NCBI RefSeq assembly: GCF_030160275.1
Contig: NZ_BSOA01000028.1
Location: 61,139-125,138 of the forward strand
DNA length: 64,000 nucleotides
Source of the DNA: Dyella flagellata
GTDB taxonomy: Bacteria > Pseudomonadota > Gammaproteobacteria > Xanthomonadales > Rhodanobacteraceae
Direction: 5' to 3'
Notes under the pieces: model-generated
Seen by the model: the letters and a program-made list of their open reading frames with translations, nothing else
Told to the model about the DNA's origin: nothing
The model's database searches: none
Shown: piece by piece, positions 1 through 8,624 of the stretch
How the letters are laid out: each line of letters opens with the position of its first letter
Position numbering within the stretch: the stretch's first letter is position 1
Made by a program: the position numbers and the translations under genes

Positions 1-906
1 GCCGAAAAACAAGCCACCTAAAACCTCGCTGGAACGAGAGATCACGGGCACGGCGAGGTAACTTCGAACAGGAAGATGACCCTGGGGCATTCCCGAGTAG
101 GGTGCGTTTTTTCCGTAGCGTGGGTCTTGCATGATGTCGTCGGAACGGACGATCCCTTCGCCTCTGAACGTCGGCCCAAAGATGGCCGTGTTGCGGGGCA
201 TGGGGAACTTCGAAAACTCCTCCCGAGGCACGCCGGAAATGGTATAGAGCGTGTATCTCTCACCGGCATCATTGGTCAGGTTGTAGAAAAAGGCACCAAA
301 CTCGGCGCCGCTTAAAGCGACACCTGCGTCGGTGACGGCCTGCACGATCGTGTTGAGGTTATTTTCGCGTGCAAGCACCGTACCGGTTCGGTTTAAAATT
401 TCCAAGATCCGCGTTTGCTCCCGAAGCTTCAGCTGAGCCTCATGCTCGTCCGTGCGATCGCGTAGAATTTTCAATAAGCCAACAGTTTGTTGTGCGTCAT
501 CCAACAGCGGTTTGGTTTCGCCGATAGCCCAGAGCCGCCTGCCGCTCTTACGAATCCGCCATCCTTCCGATCCACCTCTGCCCAACCGAAGCGCATCGGC
601 AATTTCGTTCTTCAAAAGCTGATCGCCATCGCTTTCCGGAGGGAAAATCCGACTTAGCGACTGACCTATCATCTCCTCCTCCGACCATCCCAGCACGCAG
701 TGGGCACCTTCGCTCCATCCTGTGATGACACCATGGGTGTCCATGGTGATAAGGACTGTCTCCGAAGCACTTCGGAATATTTGAGCGTATCGCTCAACCA
801 GCGAAGATAGCGCTCGGTCATCACTCGCATCGGTAGGCAAGCCAAGAAAATAATCCATGGAAAGCGGTACCGCTGAGCTTCCTGGATGCTTCTCTTGCTC
901 AGTCAT
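1..906 (-). CDS. PAS-GAF sensory protein, N-terminal part (cut by window edge)
   Basis: An open frame of 302 codons runs without a stop from an ATG at 906 to base 1, so the C-terminal part lies outside the window. Residues ~35-135 read as a PAS domain ([18 protein letters not shown], then an [13 protein letters not shown] stretch). A short linker (~140-155) leads to a GAF domain from ~160 onward, with the typical [12 protein letters not shown] and SYLAVPV motifs. PAS-GAF input modules usually precede a histidine kinase or a GGDEF output, and this gene probably encodes a cytoplasmic sensor of that kind. No membrane segment is visible in the part present. The start codon overlaps the stop of a 57-codon frame just upstream. 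The output domain cannot be known from this window. Confidence 0.85.
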   Translation of the reverse strand, partial: MTEQEKHPGSSAVPLSMDYFLGLPTDASDDRALSSLVERYAQIFRSASETVLITMDTHGVITGWSEGAHCVLGWSEEEMIGQSLSRIFPPESDGDQLLKNEIADALRLGRGGSEGWRIRKSGRRLWAIGETKPLLDDAQQTVGLLKILRDRTDEHEAQLKLREQTRILEILNRTGTVLARENNLNTIVQAVTDAGVALSGAEFGAFFYNLTNDAGERYTLYTISGVPREEFSKFPMPRNTAIFGPTFRGEGIVRSDDIMQDPRYGKNAPYSGMPQGHLPVRSYLAVPVISRSSEVLGGLFFG

Positions 907-1076
907 GCCTGCCTCGCATGAGCAATGTTGCCCATTTCTGCGGGCCCGTTGTCGGCAAAAAGATCCAGGCTGCCAAGTCGATATAAGGTGGAGTCTTCGC
1001 CCACCTGTGCAATGGATTTGGCTTCACTAGCCAGCTGTCGGGCAAGAAATGCAGGTCTCACTACCGAGATTCTCAA
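903..1076 (-). CDS. possible small ORF translationally coupled to the PAS-GAF gene
   Basis: A 57-codon frame starts at a TTG (1076), or at an in-frame GTG five codons later, and ends in a TGA that overlaps the ATG of the PAS-GAF gene by four bases (ATGA). That overlap is typical of coupled genes. The predicted peptide ([16 protein letters not shown] ... [13 protein letters not shown]) has no motif I recognise, and the Shine-Dalgarno is weak (GGACAG). It could be a short regulatory partner, the tail of a degraded gene, or chance. Confidence 0.3.
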   Translation of the reverse strand: MRISVVRPAFLARQLASEAKSIAQVGEDSTLYRLGSLDLFADNGPAEMGNIAHARQA

Positions 1077-1276
1077 GTCTGTCCGTTAAGCACACACCTC
1101 AGCATGGAAGGCTTGGACAGATTGGCAAGCTCGCGTGAAGGGTTTGTCGAAGGCCTATCCGCCGATTGACGACGGATTCGCTGTTGAGCTTGCGACCCCA
1201 ATTTTTTTGGCGGCGCTATTTGCCGCAACCGCCATTCATGCCACGACCTCAACCCCCGATTCACGAAGGGATGACC

Positions 1277-1900
1277 TTAGTGCGTACTCGTAAAGACGAG
1301 GCATGCATCGGGTTTGCCGGAAGCCTCCACCCATACGTGGGAAGGGCTGCGAACGAATTGTTTCGACACGCCGATGTCTTCGTTTCGCAAGAACGGCGCA
1401 TAGACCATCACGTGAGGTGGATACAGGGGCTTCGCCGTTCCCGTTTTCGGGTCGAATTTCACGAAGTCGTGCGAGAGCATGTAGGCAATGCCGGGCTTAG
1501 TGGGCGGTCGCAAACGTCCGGCGCGGTATTCGTCATCGATCATGCGATCGGCGCTCGGTCCATCAACACCGCTCGCCACGATGCGTGCTCGTTCCAGGCT
1601 GGCCTGAAGATTGCTGCGCGAACCCTCGGCGTCATAACAGACGGGGGCGGTCACGTGACTGTCGCGTTCGACGAGACAGTTGAAGCCATTACGACTCGCT
1701 CGAACCAAAACAAATCCGGAACGCCCCAGCACGTATACACCAGCGTCCGCTTGCAGCTCCGGCGGCGCGGCGCTAAGTGCCATGGCGATTTCTCGATTTC
1801 GGTCGAGCTGGGGAATGTCTGTCGGGGTCGGGCTGGCCATCGTGCTCGTTGTGGCCAATAACGTCAGGATGGCGGCAAGGCCTAGCGTGTGATGAATCAT
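1277..1900 (-). CDS. small secreted protein, paralogue of the gene at 61571-62323
   Basis: This is a ~207-residue protein with a signal peptide (LAAILTLLATTSTMA, cleavage about residue 23). The longest frame begins at a TTG at 1906; the ATG at 1900 sits behind a GAGA stretch and gives a normal signal peptide, so I prefer it. No known domain is recognised. Its central part (EIAMALSAAP, then VLGRSGFVLV and NGFNCLVERD) matches the 250-residue protein at 61571-62323 (EIALARSAAP, VLGRKGYETA, NGFVCLVGRS). A shared family is therefore clear. Function unknown; periplasmic or extracellular. It stands alone, with no obvious operon partner. Confidence 0.75.
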   Translation of the reverse strand: MIHHTLGLAAILTLLATTSTMASPTPTDIPQLDRNREIAMALSAAPPELQADAGVYVLGRSGFVLVRASRNGFNCLVERDSHVTAPVCYDAEGSRSNLQASLERARIVASGVDGPSADRMIDDEYRAGRLRPPTKPGIAYMLSHDFVKFDPKTGTAKPLYPPHVMVYAPFLRNEDIGVSKQFVRSPSHVWVEASGKPDACLVFTSTH

Positions 1901-2130
1901 TCGCAAGTTTTCTCGTAACGTTGAGATCTAAAAGCGTGCAGCGACGAGAAGCAAGGTAAGACCCCCGCGGCGATTGATACAGATTCAGATGGAATCAAAG
2001 TAGACAGGTACAGATTGGCCTACGCACCGACGAGCGCCTGCCACTGATCTAGCACCTGGCGCAGGGCTACGGTGTCGGAGGGAGCTATGGATGCAACTGC
2101 CCGCGTGAGGCTCCACCTGCATTCCAAAAG

Positions 2131-2166
2131 GGGCAGAACACTTTCGTAGAATAAAGTGTTCTGCCC
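2131..2166. repeat. 14-bp inverted repeat of the AACACTTT family, possible terminator
   Basis: The arms GGGCAGAACACTTT (2131-2144) and AAAGTGTTCTGCCC (2153-2166) are perfect complements around an 8-base loop. It lies just past the stop of the propeller gene (2179) and could act as its terminator; there is no long T run. A related element is at 54580-54611, in the same orientation, and a half-copy is at 55814-55827, so it is a dispersed family and not merely a terminator. Confidence 0.6.
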
Positions 2167-2178
2167 TCAATTTTGCTT

Positions 2179-3528
2179 TTACTTGATCATGCCTGGGCGC
2201 GGCGGCTTGAGCCAATCGATGGCGTAGCCATCCGTGACGCGCCAGTCCCTGCCGTCACTCAACGCGATAATATGAACTTCGCTAGGCAGGGTTTGATCCC
2301 TGCTACTGGCAGGGGTCATCGTGCGATTAACCAGAATTTGCTTGCCATCCGGCGACCAGGCAGCGGGTATCCATGCGATATGAACGCCTGCCGGTGGGTG
2401 CGGATCCTCCGGGGTGACCTGTCGAAGATGCGTTCCATCGGTATCGATGGTGTAGAGGGCGCCTTCGGCCCCATCGGTTGTCGGCATCGTGAAAGCCACC
2501 TTCGACCCGTCCGGCGAAAGCAGTGCCACGGCATACCAATAGTCTGACCACCAGCTGCGTGATAGCTGGTTTTCCCACACATTCTGTGGAAAAAGGTCGG
2601 TCACCTTACCCGTGTTCATGTCCTTCACGCACAAGTCGACGCTTTGATATCTGAAATAGTTGAAGTCGCCGCAATGCACCAGGTCGTATTGCTGGTAGAG
2701 AACTTTCGTGCCGTCATAAGACACATCGCCCGATGGCGGATCGCTAAGGAGGGAAGCCACTTCCCGGGCAGCACCCGTTCGGACGTCGATTTGATAAAGG
2801 GACGCATAGCTACTGCCGCCGATCCCTGGTTGTGACCCAATTGGCCACCCCCAGGCGACGTACGCGAGCAGGCTCTTGCCGTTGCCCGCCCATCGCAGCG
2901 ATTCCACCGCCAGCGTTGGCGTAGGGCCGCCCGATGTTTGCACTTCCGCCGGTGCACACCACAAGCGATGCCTGCCGCTGCCATCCGGATGCATAAGGTA
3001 GACACAGCGGGTCGTGACGGGAATTTCGCTGGTAGAGTCGGTATAGGCAATTTCATTGCTGCCCTCCGGCCCCCAGGCAAGATAGCCTACCCCGGGAGGG
3101 GCATTGTCGTTGTGGCCGGGAAACAACGCCTTGGATAGACCTGTCTGCCGGTCCATGACGCGGTACTTGCCGTCGTAGGGACCACCGGAGGTCGGATTGG
3201 ATGATCGGCCCGCGAAATACTGGATGCTGCGGCCATCGGGCGAGAAATTCCTGGTCGGCCAATAGCCGGTAAGGAGGTTGTTCGCGGGTCCCGCCAAATA
3301 AGCAACGCCGCTTGGCATAGAGTAAGAACCGGGTGCCAAAGGGGTGAGCTGTCGTAGTTGGGTTCCGCTGTCCTCAATGGTGAAAAGCCCCGATCCCAGA
3401 GGCATACGTGTACCGTTGTAGAAGCCGTTGACGGGGCGAGTGAAGAGAATGGTGCCATCCGCATAAGCAACGGTCGCCGATGCGCAAGTCAGCATCGCTG
3501 CGACGGAAGCGCGCAAGAAAAGACGCAT
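2179..3528 (-). CDS. secreted TolB-like beta-propeller (PD40 repeats)
   Basis: The protein has about 449 residues with a signal peptide (MRLFLRASVAAMLTCASA). The frame extends eight codons upstream, but the ATG at 3528 follows an AGGAGG ribosome site by seven bases and begins exactly at the signal peptide. The rest is built from PD40/WD40-like blades: FSPDGRSIQYF, SYDGTKVLYQ, LSPDGSKVAFT and WSPDGKQILVN are the recurrent strand signatures of TolB-type propellers. The reading frame is intact. Such single-domain propellers are probably periplasmic binding or scaffold proteins. There is no tol-pal neighbourhood here, so it is not the TolB of that system. Substrate or partner unknown. Confidence 0.8.
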   Translation of the reverse strand: MRLFLRASVAAMLTCASATVAYADGTILFTRPVNGFYNGTRMPLGSGLFTIEDSGTQLRQLTPLAPGSYSMPSGVAYLAGPANNLLTGYWPTRNFSPDGRSIQYFAGRSSNPTSGGPYDGKYRVMDRQTGLSKALFPGHNDNAPPGVGYLAWGPEGSNEIAYTDSTSEIPVTTRCVYLMHPDGSGRHRLWCAPAEVQTSGGPTPTLAVESLRWAGNGKSLLAYVAWGWPIGSQPGIGGSSYASLYQIDVRTGAAREVASLLSDPPSGDVSYDGTKVLYQQYDLVHCGDFNYFRYQSVDLCVKDMNTGKVTDLFPQNVWENQLSRSWWSDYWYAVALLSPDGSKVAFTMPTTDGAEGALYTIDTDGTHLRQVTPEDPHPPAGVHIAWIPAAWSPDGKQILVNRTMTPASSRDQTLPSEVHIIALSDGRDWRVTDGYAIDWLKPPRPGMIK

Positions 3529-3934
3529 GTGGATTTCCTCCTGGAGTGACAAAACGAAAAGCCCCTGCCCTGTCGCGTTACACGCGACATATTGAGATAT
3601 CGCTGATCATCCGCGACGGGAACCTACGCTGGCGAAAGTCTATGGAGTGTGAGTCAAACCGTTCGATTGGCATGGCGATTTTTTGCTGAATTGGCTCTTT
3701 CTAGTTAAAGCTGATGTTATGACGATGCGCCGTCACGACTGGTTATGAAGCGATGATTTGCGATTCATAACGAATTCGCCGCACGTTTGGCGATAGAACG
3801 CCCGCTCCCCACAAGTACTCAAGCATGTTTTCGTCTGTCTGCCTGCTCGGGCGGCCTGCTACCTGCTGCCCGCGTCACTAAGCCGAACCACCCTCAGTAA
3901 CACACGTGCAAGCCACCACCAAGGAGAAAGGGTT
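3529..3934. other. 406-bp divergent intergenic region
   Basis: This gap separates the divergent propeller and SGNH hydrolase genes and must carry both promoters. I see an AT-richer stretch around 3675-3790 but no convincing -35/-10 pair, no convincing ORF and no repeat. Confidence 0.4.
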
Positions 3935-5218
3935 ATGAGTAACCGCGTATCCCCGAGAGGCACTCGCACCTTTTATTTGCTCGGAAGAGTCATCGCCGTT
4001 GTGGCGTTGGCTGTGCTTTTGTCGGCAGCCTGCGTTCAACCGCCGTGGTTCGCAACCTGGTATGCGGCGCCACAGAACTACAACATCCTTTACCCGGGTA
4101 TCACCGTTCCACCTGCCACCATCTCGAACCAGTCGATCCGCCAGATTGTCCACACCTCGCATGGCGGCAGCCTGATCCGCGTCAAGCTGTCCAATTTCTT
4201 CGGAACCACACCTGTCACGTTTGCCGCGGCCCGTATTGCACGCAGCACGGGCAACGGCGGCATCGACCCCACCACTAATCGCACGCTGCGATTCGGCGGA
4301 CAAGGCGCCGTAACGCTCGCGCCCGGCGAAGAGCGGTGGAGCGACCCGGTCTACCTGCAGGTACCAACGCAAGCGGATCTGGCGATCAGCCTGTACGTGC
4401 CCCTGAATACGCCCGTCGTCACTACCCACACGATAGGCATGCAAACCAATTACCTATCCCCGGGCGACCAGACAGGCGCCTCGATGATGGGCAATGCCAC
4501 GGCAACTACCATGTACTACTGGCTCAGCGAGGTTGATGCATCTACGGTCGATGCGTCCGGTGGCAACACCGACCTGGCGGCGCCACCGTACAAGGTGGTC
4601 GTGGCCTTCGGCGACTCGATCACCGACGGATACGGTTCGACTCCCGATACCAACCGCCGTTGGCCCAACGACCTGGACAATCGCGTGCAGTCCGACGCTC
4701 AAGACCTGGGCCATGTGAGCGTGGTCAATGCCGCCATCGCCGGCAACCGCTGGATCTACGACGGCGTCGGCCCTGCCGGTGTGACGCGATTCGCCCACGA
4801 TGTTGCCGGTGTTTCGGGCGCGACCCACGTCATGATCCTACTGGGCATCAACGATATCGGCATCGGCGAACTCATCCCGCAGCAAAACGTTTCCGCCGAT
4901 CAGATCATCGCAGCCATGCAGGCCACCATCGCCCAGGCGAAAGCCAGCGGGATCAAGATTTACCTGGGGACCATAACTCCTTTCAACGGCGCCTCGTATT
5001 ACGACGCCGCAGGGGAGGCGAAACGCGAGGCCGTGAATGCCTTTGTGCGCTCGGCGAACGGCGCCGACGGGGTACTCGATTTCGACCAGGTCGTGCGCGA
5101 TCCGTCCAATCCCACCGCCCTGCTGCCCGCTTACGACAGTGGCGATCATTTGCATCCCAACGACATCGGATACCAGGCGATGGCGAATTCCATCAATCTT
5201 GGCGTGCTCGAAAACTGA
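3935..5218 (+). CDS. SGNH/GDSL-family secreted esterase or lipase
   Basis: A 427-residue protein with an N-terminal hydrophobic segment (VVALAVLLSAAC) that ends in a possible lipobox Cys, so it may be a lipoprotein. Residues ~35-215 form an N-terminal beta-rich domain. The SGNH domain follows: block I GDSITDG carries the nucleophile Ser (~residue 230), block II is near NAAIAGNRW, block III is LLGINDIG, and block V is DHLHPND with the catalytic Asp and His. The layout matches bacterial GDSL hydrolases that act on acylated carbohydrates or lipids. AAGGAGAAAGGGTT precedes the ATG. It is monocistronic, followed by a REP doublet. The ester substrate is unknown; with the glycosidases in this window, an acetylated polysaccharide is a reasonable guess. 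Confidence 0.88.
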   Translation: MSNRVSPRGTRTFYLLGRVIAVVALAVLLSAACVQPPWFATWYAAPQNYNILYPGITVPPATISNQSIRQIVHTSHGGSLIRVKLSNFFGTTPVTFAAARIARSTGNGGIDPTTNRTLRFGGQGAVTLAPGEERWSDPVYLQVPTQADLAISLYVPLNTPVVTTHTIGMQTNYLSPGDQTGASMMGNATATTMYYWLSEVDASTVDASGGNTDLAAPPYKVVVAFGDSITDGYGSTPDTNRRWPNDLDNRVQSDAQDLGHVSVVNAAIAGNRWIYDGVGPAGVTRFAHDVAGVSGATHVMILLGINDIGIGELIPQQNVSADQIIAAMQATIAQAKASGIKIYLGTITPFNGASYYDAAGEAKREAVNAFVRSANGADGVLDFDQVVRDPSNPTALLPAYDSGDHLHPNDIGYQAMANSINLGVLEN

Positions 5219-5310
5219 TACTCGACGGCAACCAGCAATCGATGATGGAGGGCGGCGCTGTTTCGGCAGCGACCGCCCTGTTCACCTTGAGGTCGTGCTC
5301 AACGTAGTGC

Positions 5311-5379
5311 GTAGGCTGGGATGACAATCCCAGCTTTCCTTGCCACCTCCTGGATGCTGGGATTGCCATCCCAGCCTAC
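5311..5379. repeat. REP doublet, copy 1
   Basis: Two inverted REP units: the first reads GTAGGCTGGGATGACAATCC-, the second is its near complement ending in ATCCCAGCCTAC. Each unit has an internal GCTGGGAT/ATCCCAGC stem. It lies between the convergent ends of the SGNH gene and the DUF1801 gene. Confidence 0.9.
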
Positions 5380-5456
5380 GATGTGAAACATCGCGCATGC
5401 ATGCCCCGAACAGCTAGGGGCCTTCGCCGGAATGTCGTCTCATCTTGGATCCATGG

Positions 5457-5885
5457 TTAAGCGAGCGTCTGCTCAATCCCATATCGCATGGCATCTGCGA
5501 GAACATCAACGTCTATATTTCTTAGCGTACGGAACTTGATGCAGTACCCCGTTACGCTTGCCTTGCCGATCTTCTTTCCATATTTTTCAGCTAAATACTT
5601 TTTGTCCTTCAAGCCCATGATGTAGACGGATAGGCCCGTAGTGTTGGCGCTAATGCCAATTTGATAGAACTCCCTGTCCTTTCCACCGGCATGTCTTATA
5701 GCCTGAGACCCATAGCCAATATTCGGATTGGAAACTACCCGGCCGCTTTCGTCCCTGCCATCGAGAAACCATAATTTACAGCCCGGCATGATTCCAAGAA
5801 TGATGCCATGAAGCTCTTGCATCTCATTTCGTTTTTGCTCCGGCTGAGCGGCTATATAGTCTTTGATTTGCTGGCGTACGTTCAT
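5457..5885 (-). CDS. DUF1801-family protein
   Basis: A small soluble protein of 142 residues. It begins NVRQQIKDYIAAQPEQKR and contains PGCKLWFLDGRD and VSVYIMGL-type strands, with a C-terminal FRTLRNIDVDVLADAMRYG. This pattern matches the DUF1801 (YdhG-like) fold, a small alpha/beta domain of unclear biochemical role. The frame starts at a TTG two codons upstream, but the ATG at 5885 is nine bases from a GGAG and is the better start. REP doublets flank it on both sides. No operon partner is evident. Confidence 0.75.
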   Translation of the reverse strand: MNVRQQIKDYIAAQPEQKRNEMQELHGIILGIMPGCKLWFLDGRDESGRVVSNPNIGYGSQAIRHAGGKDREFYQIGISANTTGLSVYIMGLKDKKYLAEKYGKKIGKASVTGYCIKFRTLRNIDVDVLADAMRYGIEQTLA

Positions 5886-5954
5886 ATGCAAAATCTCCGC
5901 CTGTCGCCCACTTAGCCAATCCTACCCCGATAGCTTCCCCTGATCACACAGCCC

Positions 5955-6022
5955 GTAGGCTGGGATGGCAATCCCAGCATCTGCATGCCGTGTGAAAAGC
6001 TGGGATTGTCATCCCAGCCTAC
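5955..6022. repeat. REP doublet, copy 2
   Basis: Inverted pair of the same REP unit as at 5311 (GTAGGCTGGGATGGCAATCC ... ATCCCAGCCTAC). It lies upstream of the DUF1801 gene and just after the stop of the RidA-like gene. Confidence 0.9.
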
Positions 6023-6047
6023 GCGCATACAGTGCGGTGAGGGATTC

Positions 6048-6446
6048 TCAACCATCGACCACTGCAATGGCATCAACCTCGATCAGATAGCCAGGGGATA
6101 GAGTCTCCACGCCAATCAGCGTATCGACTGGCTTGTGATCCCCGAACAAGGTTACCCGAGCCGCTTCGATGATCGCCAAGTGTTCGTCGCGCCTGTAGTT
6201 GACGACGTAGATGGTAATTTTGGCTACATCCTTGGGAGAAGCGCCTGCGGCGGCAAGAGCACGGCCGAGGTTGGCGAACACTTGGTGCGCCTGAACCGCC
6301 AAATCACCTTGGCCGACGAGCTTGCCGTGGACGTCTTCGGGCTCCTGGCCGGCGACGAATACTAGCCGTGTGCCCGTCGCGACGACGACTTGAGTGTAGG
6401 TTTGCGGCGTGGGAAGATCATGGGGATTGATGCATTCGAGCGCCAT
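6048..6446 (-). CDS. RidA/YjgF-family protein
   Basis: A 132-residue protein with the RidA fold signatures: FVAGQEPEDVHGKLVG near the N terminus, QAHQVFANLGRALAAAGAS in the middle, and a C-terminal TLIGVETLSPGYLIEVDAIAV. Members hydrolyse reactive enamine/imine intermediates from pyridoxal-phosphate enzymes. The conserved catalytic Arg of canonical RidA (in the R-V-E strand of RidA proper) is not evident here, where the strand reads YLIEVDAIA. This may be one of the Rid subfamilies of unknown activity. An AAGG lies about ten bases before the ATG. It diverges from the S51 peptidase gene. Confidence 0.85.
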   Translation of the reverse strand: MALECINPHDLPTPQTYTQVVVATGTRLVFVAGQEPEDVHGKLVGQGDLAVQAHQVFANLGRALAAAGASPKDVAKITIYVVNYRRDEHLAIIEAARVTLFGDHKPVDTLIGVETLSPGYLIEVDAIAVVDG

Positions 6447-6690
6447 GGGTTTGCAACCTTCTGTGTGATTGACATCGATCTGTCTTGTCAGCTTGATCTG
6501 CTACCCATCCAGCATAAAGCCATCATCATGGATGGCGCACCTGTTTGGCTGTCGATGGTGGCCAAGCGAGCCAGCTCCCGTTCGCTTCGATTGTTCCGGC
6601 CGCTTGTCGAATCCCGGCTTGCTCATTCGTCGGCGTCTTGAGGACCACCCATCGGTCCCAACTTGGGCTAGCCAAATCATGCGAGCTGAC

Positions 6691-7431
6691 ATGAAACTCC
6701 TTCTAACCTCCGGTGGCATCACCAACCCAAGCATCCATGACGCGCTCGTGGAGCTACTGGGCAAGCCGATTGCCGAATCCAACGCTATCTTCATTCCTAC
6801 CGCCATGTATTCCTACCCGCGCCATGCAGCGATGGCCTGGCGGGCATTCGGTGGAAAGGCGCGAAGCCCCTTGTGCGAACTGGGCTGGAAGTCTCTGGAA
6901 GTGCTGGAACTCACGGCATTGCCCACGATCGACCAAAAGGATTGGGTCCCCATGGTGGAGGAGACGGATGCCCTGTTGGTGTGGGGTGGCGATCCCGTCT
7001 ATCTCGCATACTGGATGCGTCAGTCAGGCTTAGCCAAGCTTCTAGTATCGCTCCGTAACCGGCTCGTTTACGTGGGCGTGAGCGCGGGGAGCATGGCGAC
7101 GTCTTCAATATTTGGGGAAAACTACACCGGGACGCCAAGCGGTCATCACGACCCCCTGGCTTCCGAAGCCTTCTCGTTCACCACCGTAGAAGGTGAAGTC
7201 GCTAGCCGCCTGGTCACCGCCCGCGGAGTGGGACTGGTCGACTTTGCATTGATTCCGCATCTTGATAACGAGAATCACCCGGATGCCTCATTGCCCAACG
7301 CGGAAAAATGGGCTGCCAAAATACCGGCACCGGTCTATGCCATCGATGATCAAACCGCCATCGCCGTGATGGATGGCGAAATCCACGTCGTTTCCGAGGG
7401 GCATTGGCGATTGTTTTCGGCTGACGCCTAG
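6691..7431 (+). CDS. peptidase E-like S51-family serine hydrolase
   Basis: About 246 residues. The frame extends upstream to 6469, but that stretch resembles no known protein. The family start is KLLLTSGGITN, so I use the ATG at 6691 (an ATG at 6679 is also possible). Motifs are ALLVWGGDPVYLAYW, the nucleophile-elbow VGVSAGSMA with the presumed catalytic Ser, and ALIPHLDNENHP with the conserved His. Peptidase E removes N-terminal Asp from dipeptides; relatives include cyanophycinase. The domain layout fits the Type-1 glutamine-amidotransferase-like fold. It is a cytoplasmic single gene, convergent with the following membrane protein, with only one base between their ends. Confidence 0.82.
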   Translation: MKLLLTSGGITNPSIHDALVELLGKPIAESNAIFIPTAMYSYPRHAAMAWRAFGGKARSPLCELGWKSLEVLELTALPTIDQKDWVPMVEETDALLVWGGDPVYLAYWMRQSGLAKLLVSLRNRLVYVGVSAGSMATSSIFGENYTGTPSGHHDPLASEAFSFTTVEGEVASRLVTARGVGLVDFALIPHLDNENHPDASLPNAEKWAAKIPAPVYAIDDQTAIAVMDGEIHVVSEGHWRLFSADA

Positions 7432-7432
7432 A

Positions 7433-7933
7433 TTAGTCACCTGCGAAGTAGGCCTTGGCTTTAGCACCCAAGACCATTGACCATACGTAAGCCACTATGC
7501 CGAAAGCGATCGCTACGTTAGCGGCATACGCGCCGGCCTGCTCCGCACCGGGAGCAATCGGGAACAGCGGGTGCGGATCTGGGAAAGCCACGCTGTAACC
7601 CATAAGCGCACTGAATGCCAAGGCAAACACCATCGAAATGGGGCGGCCCCAACGGGGACGCTTGAAGCAAGCAAACAGCGTTGCCGCAGCGAAGCCCATG
7701 ATTGCCAGTCCCGGGGCGAGGGCGACGGCCAGCACAAGGATTGATCTCACGCCATGCAACGTGTGCCCAGCCAAGACAGGCAGACGCAAGGTTCCGACCA
7801 CACCTATAACCAATAAGAACGCCGCGAAGATAATCGTAACGATGATTGCTGCCGGCTTACGCCGCTTTACCGTCCTGTTAGGATCTGCCTTCCTGCGATT
7901 AATTACCTGGGCAAACTCGTCCGGCGTCTTCAC
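7433..7933 (-). CDS. small integral membrane protein, function unknown
   Basis: Four hydrophobic segments are visible: AAIIVTIIFAAFLLVIGVV, ILVLAVALAPGLAIMGFAA, ISMVFALAFSALMGYSVAF and VAIAFGIVAYVWSMVLG. A short basic cytoplasmic N terminus (RRKADPNRTVKRRKP) precedes them. The frame can begin at a TTG (7975) with no good ribosome site. The GTG at 7933 sits five bases after GGGGG and is my choice; both remain possible. No family is recognised. Confidence 0.65.
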   Translation of the reverse strand: MKTPDEFAQVINRRKADPNRTVKRRKPAAIIVTIIFAAFLLVIGVVGTLRLPVLAGHTLHGVRSILVLAVALAPGLAIMGFAAATLFACFKRPRWGRPISMVFALAFSALMGYSVAFPDPHPLFPIAPGAEQAGAYAANVAIAFGIVAYVWSMVLGAKAKAYFAGD

Positions 7934-8019
7934 ATCATCCCCCTTTTTGATGAAGTGCAAGGTGTACGTGTCCAAGTTCCGAACTTTATCCGCTCAATAT
8001 CCAACTAACAATCCAGCAG

Positions 8020-8337
8020 TCAGCTACGAGAAGGCCGTTCTGCGCGGCGGGCGAATGATTCATGGCGCGAGGGCTTCCAGCGCATCACAACAAGGCGGCC
8101 CGAACCGTTTTCACCGTTATCGAGTTCCCAGAATCCTTGCCGCCGCCCTTCCACCAATAGGAGCCAAAAGGGAGGGATGGTTATGCCGGGTAGCTTTGTG
8201 ACGCGCCGAGCGTAAAGGGTTTCAGCCACAGACTCCGAGATCGTCATGGCGCGCTTGGCAAATGAGTAGTTCCCGTAAGCCGTAAACAGGTGCGCAATAT
8301 GGCGAAGCAACTGCTCAAAGCTGATAGGACTCGTCAT
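8020..8337 (-). CDS. hypothetical protein
   Basis: A 105-residue soluble protein with no recognised domain. It starts TSPISFEQLLRHIAHLFTAY, and the ATG at 8337 follows GGTGAGGGCT, better than the upstream ATG of the longer frame. The C-terminal third is basic and Arg-rich (MRWKPSRHESFARRAERPS). The middle part TKLPGITIPPFWLLLVEGRR looks like a strand-rich core. Codon use is ordinary for the region. Whether it is expressed is uncertain. Confidence 0.45.
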   Translation of the reverse strand: MTSPISFEQLLRHIAHLFTAYGNYSFAKRAMTISESVAETLYARRVTKLPGITIPPFWLLLVEGRRQGFWELDNGENGSGRLVVMRWKPSRHESFARRAERPSRS

Positions 8338-8528
8338 AGCCCTCACCAAGCAGCCCGTTGGCCTGACTAAAATCCTAGTCACCCATCGTCAACGAATTGT
8401 CCAAAAGCGGCGAGCAATGCGCGTGCTCTATCACAGGTTCAGAGATGGGTTAGAAATCTTTTAGAGCGTATTCAGCTATGCAAGCAAGACGCGCGTACGA
8501 AAGGGTTTGCACGAATCTGCGCAGCACA

Positions 8529-8594
8529 TAGGCTGGGATGCTAATCCCAGCTTCCACACGGCATCCCGATGCTGGGATTGTCATCCCAGCCTAC
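8529..8594. repeat. REP doublet, copy 3
   Basis: Same inverted REP pair (TAGGCTGGGATGCTAATCCC ... ATCCCAGCCTAC). It lies 31 bases after the GH92 stop, on the minus-strand reading. Confidence 0.9.
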
Positions 8595-8624
8595 GACAGG
8601 GAGGGAGCAAGTACTCGCCGCTTT

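Noticed and set aside
1166..1861. 231-codon plus frame opposite the small secreted protein
   Set aside because: The minus frame has a signal peptide and a paralogue at 61571. The plus frame is Arg/Gly-rich without motifs.
2131..2166. Inverted repeat as a CRISPR-type or attachment site
   Set aside because: A single palindrome with no spacers, no adjacent integrase and no direct duplication. It is better explained as a dispersed palindrome or terminator.
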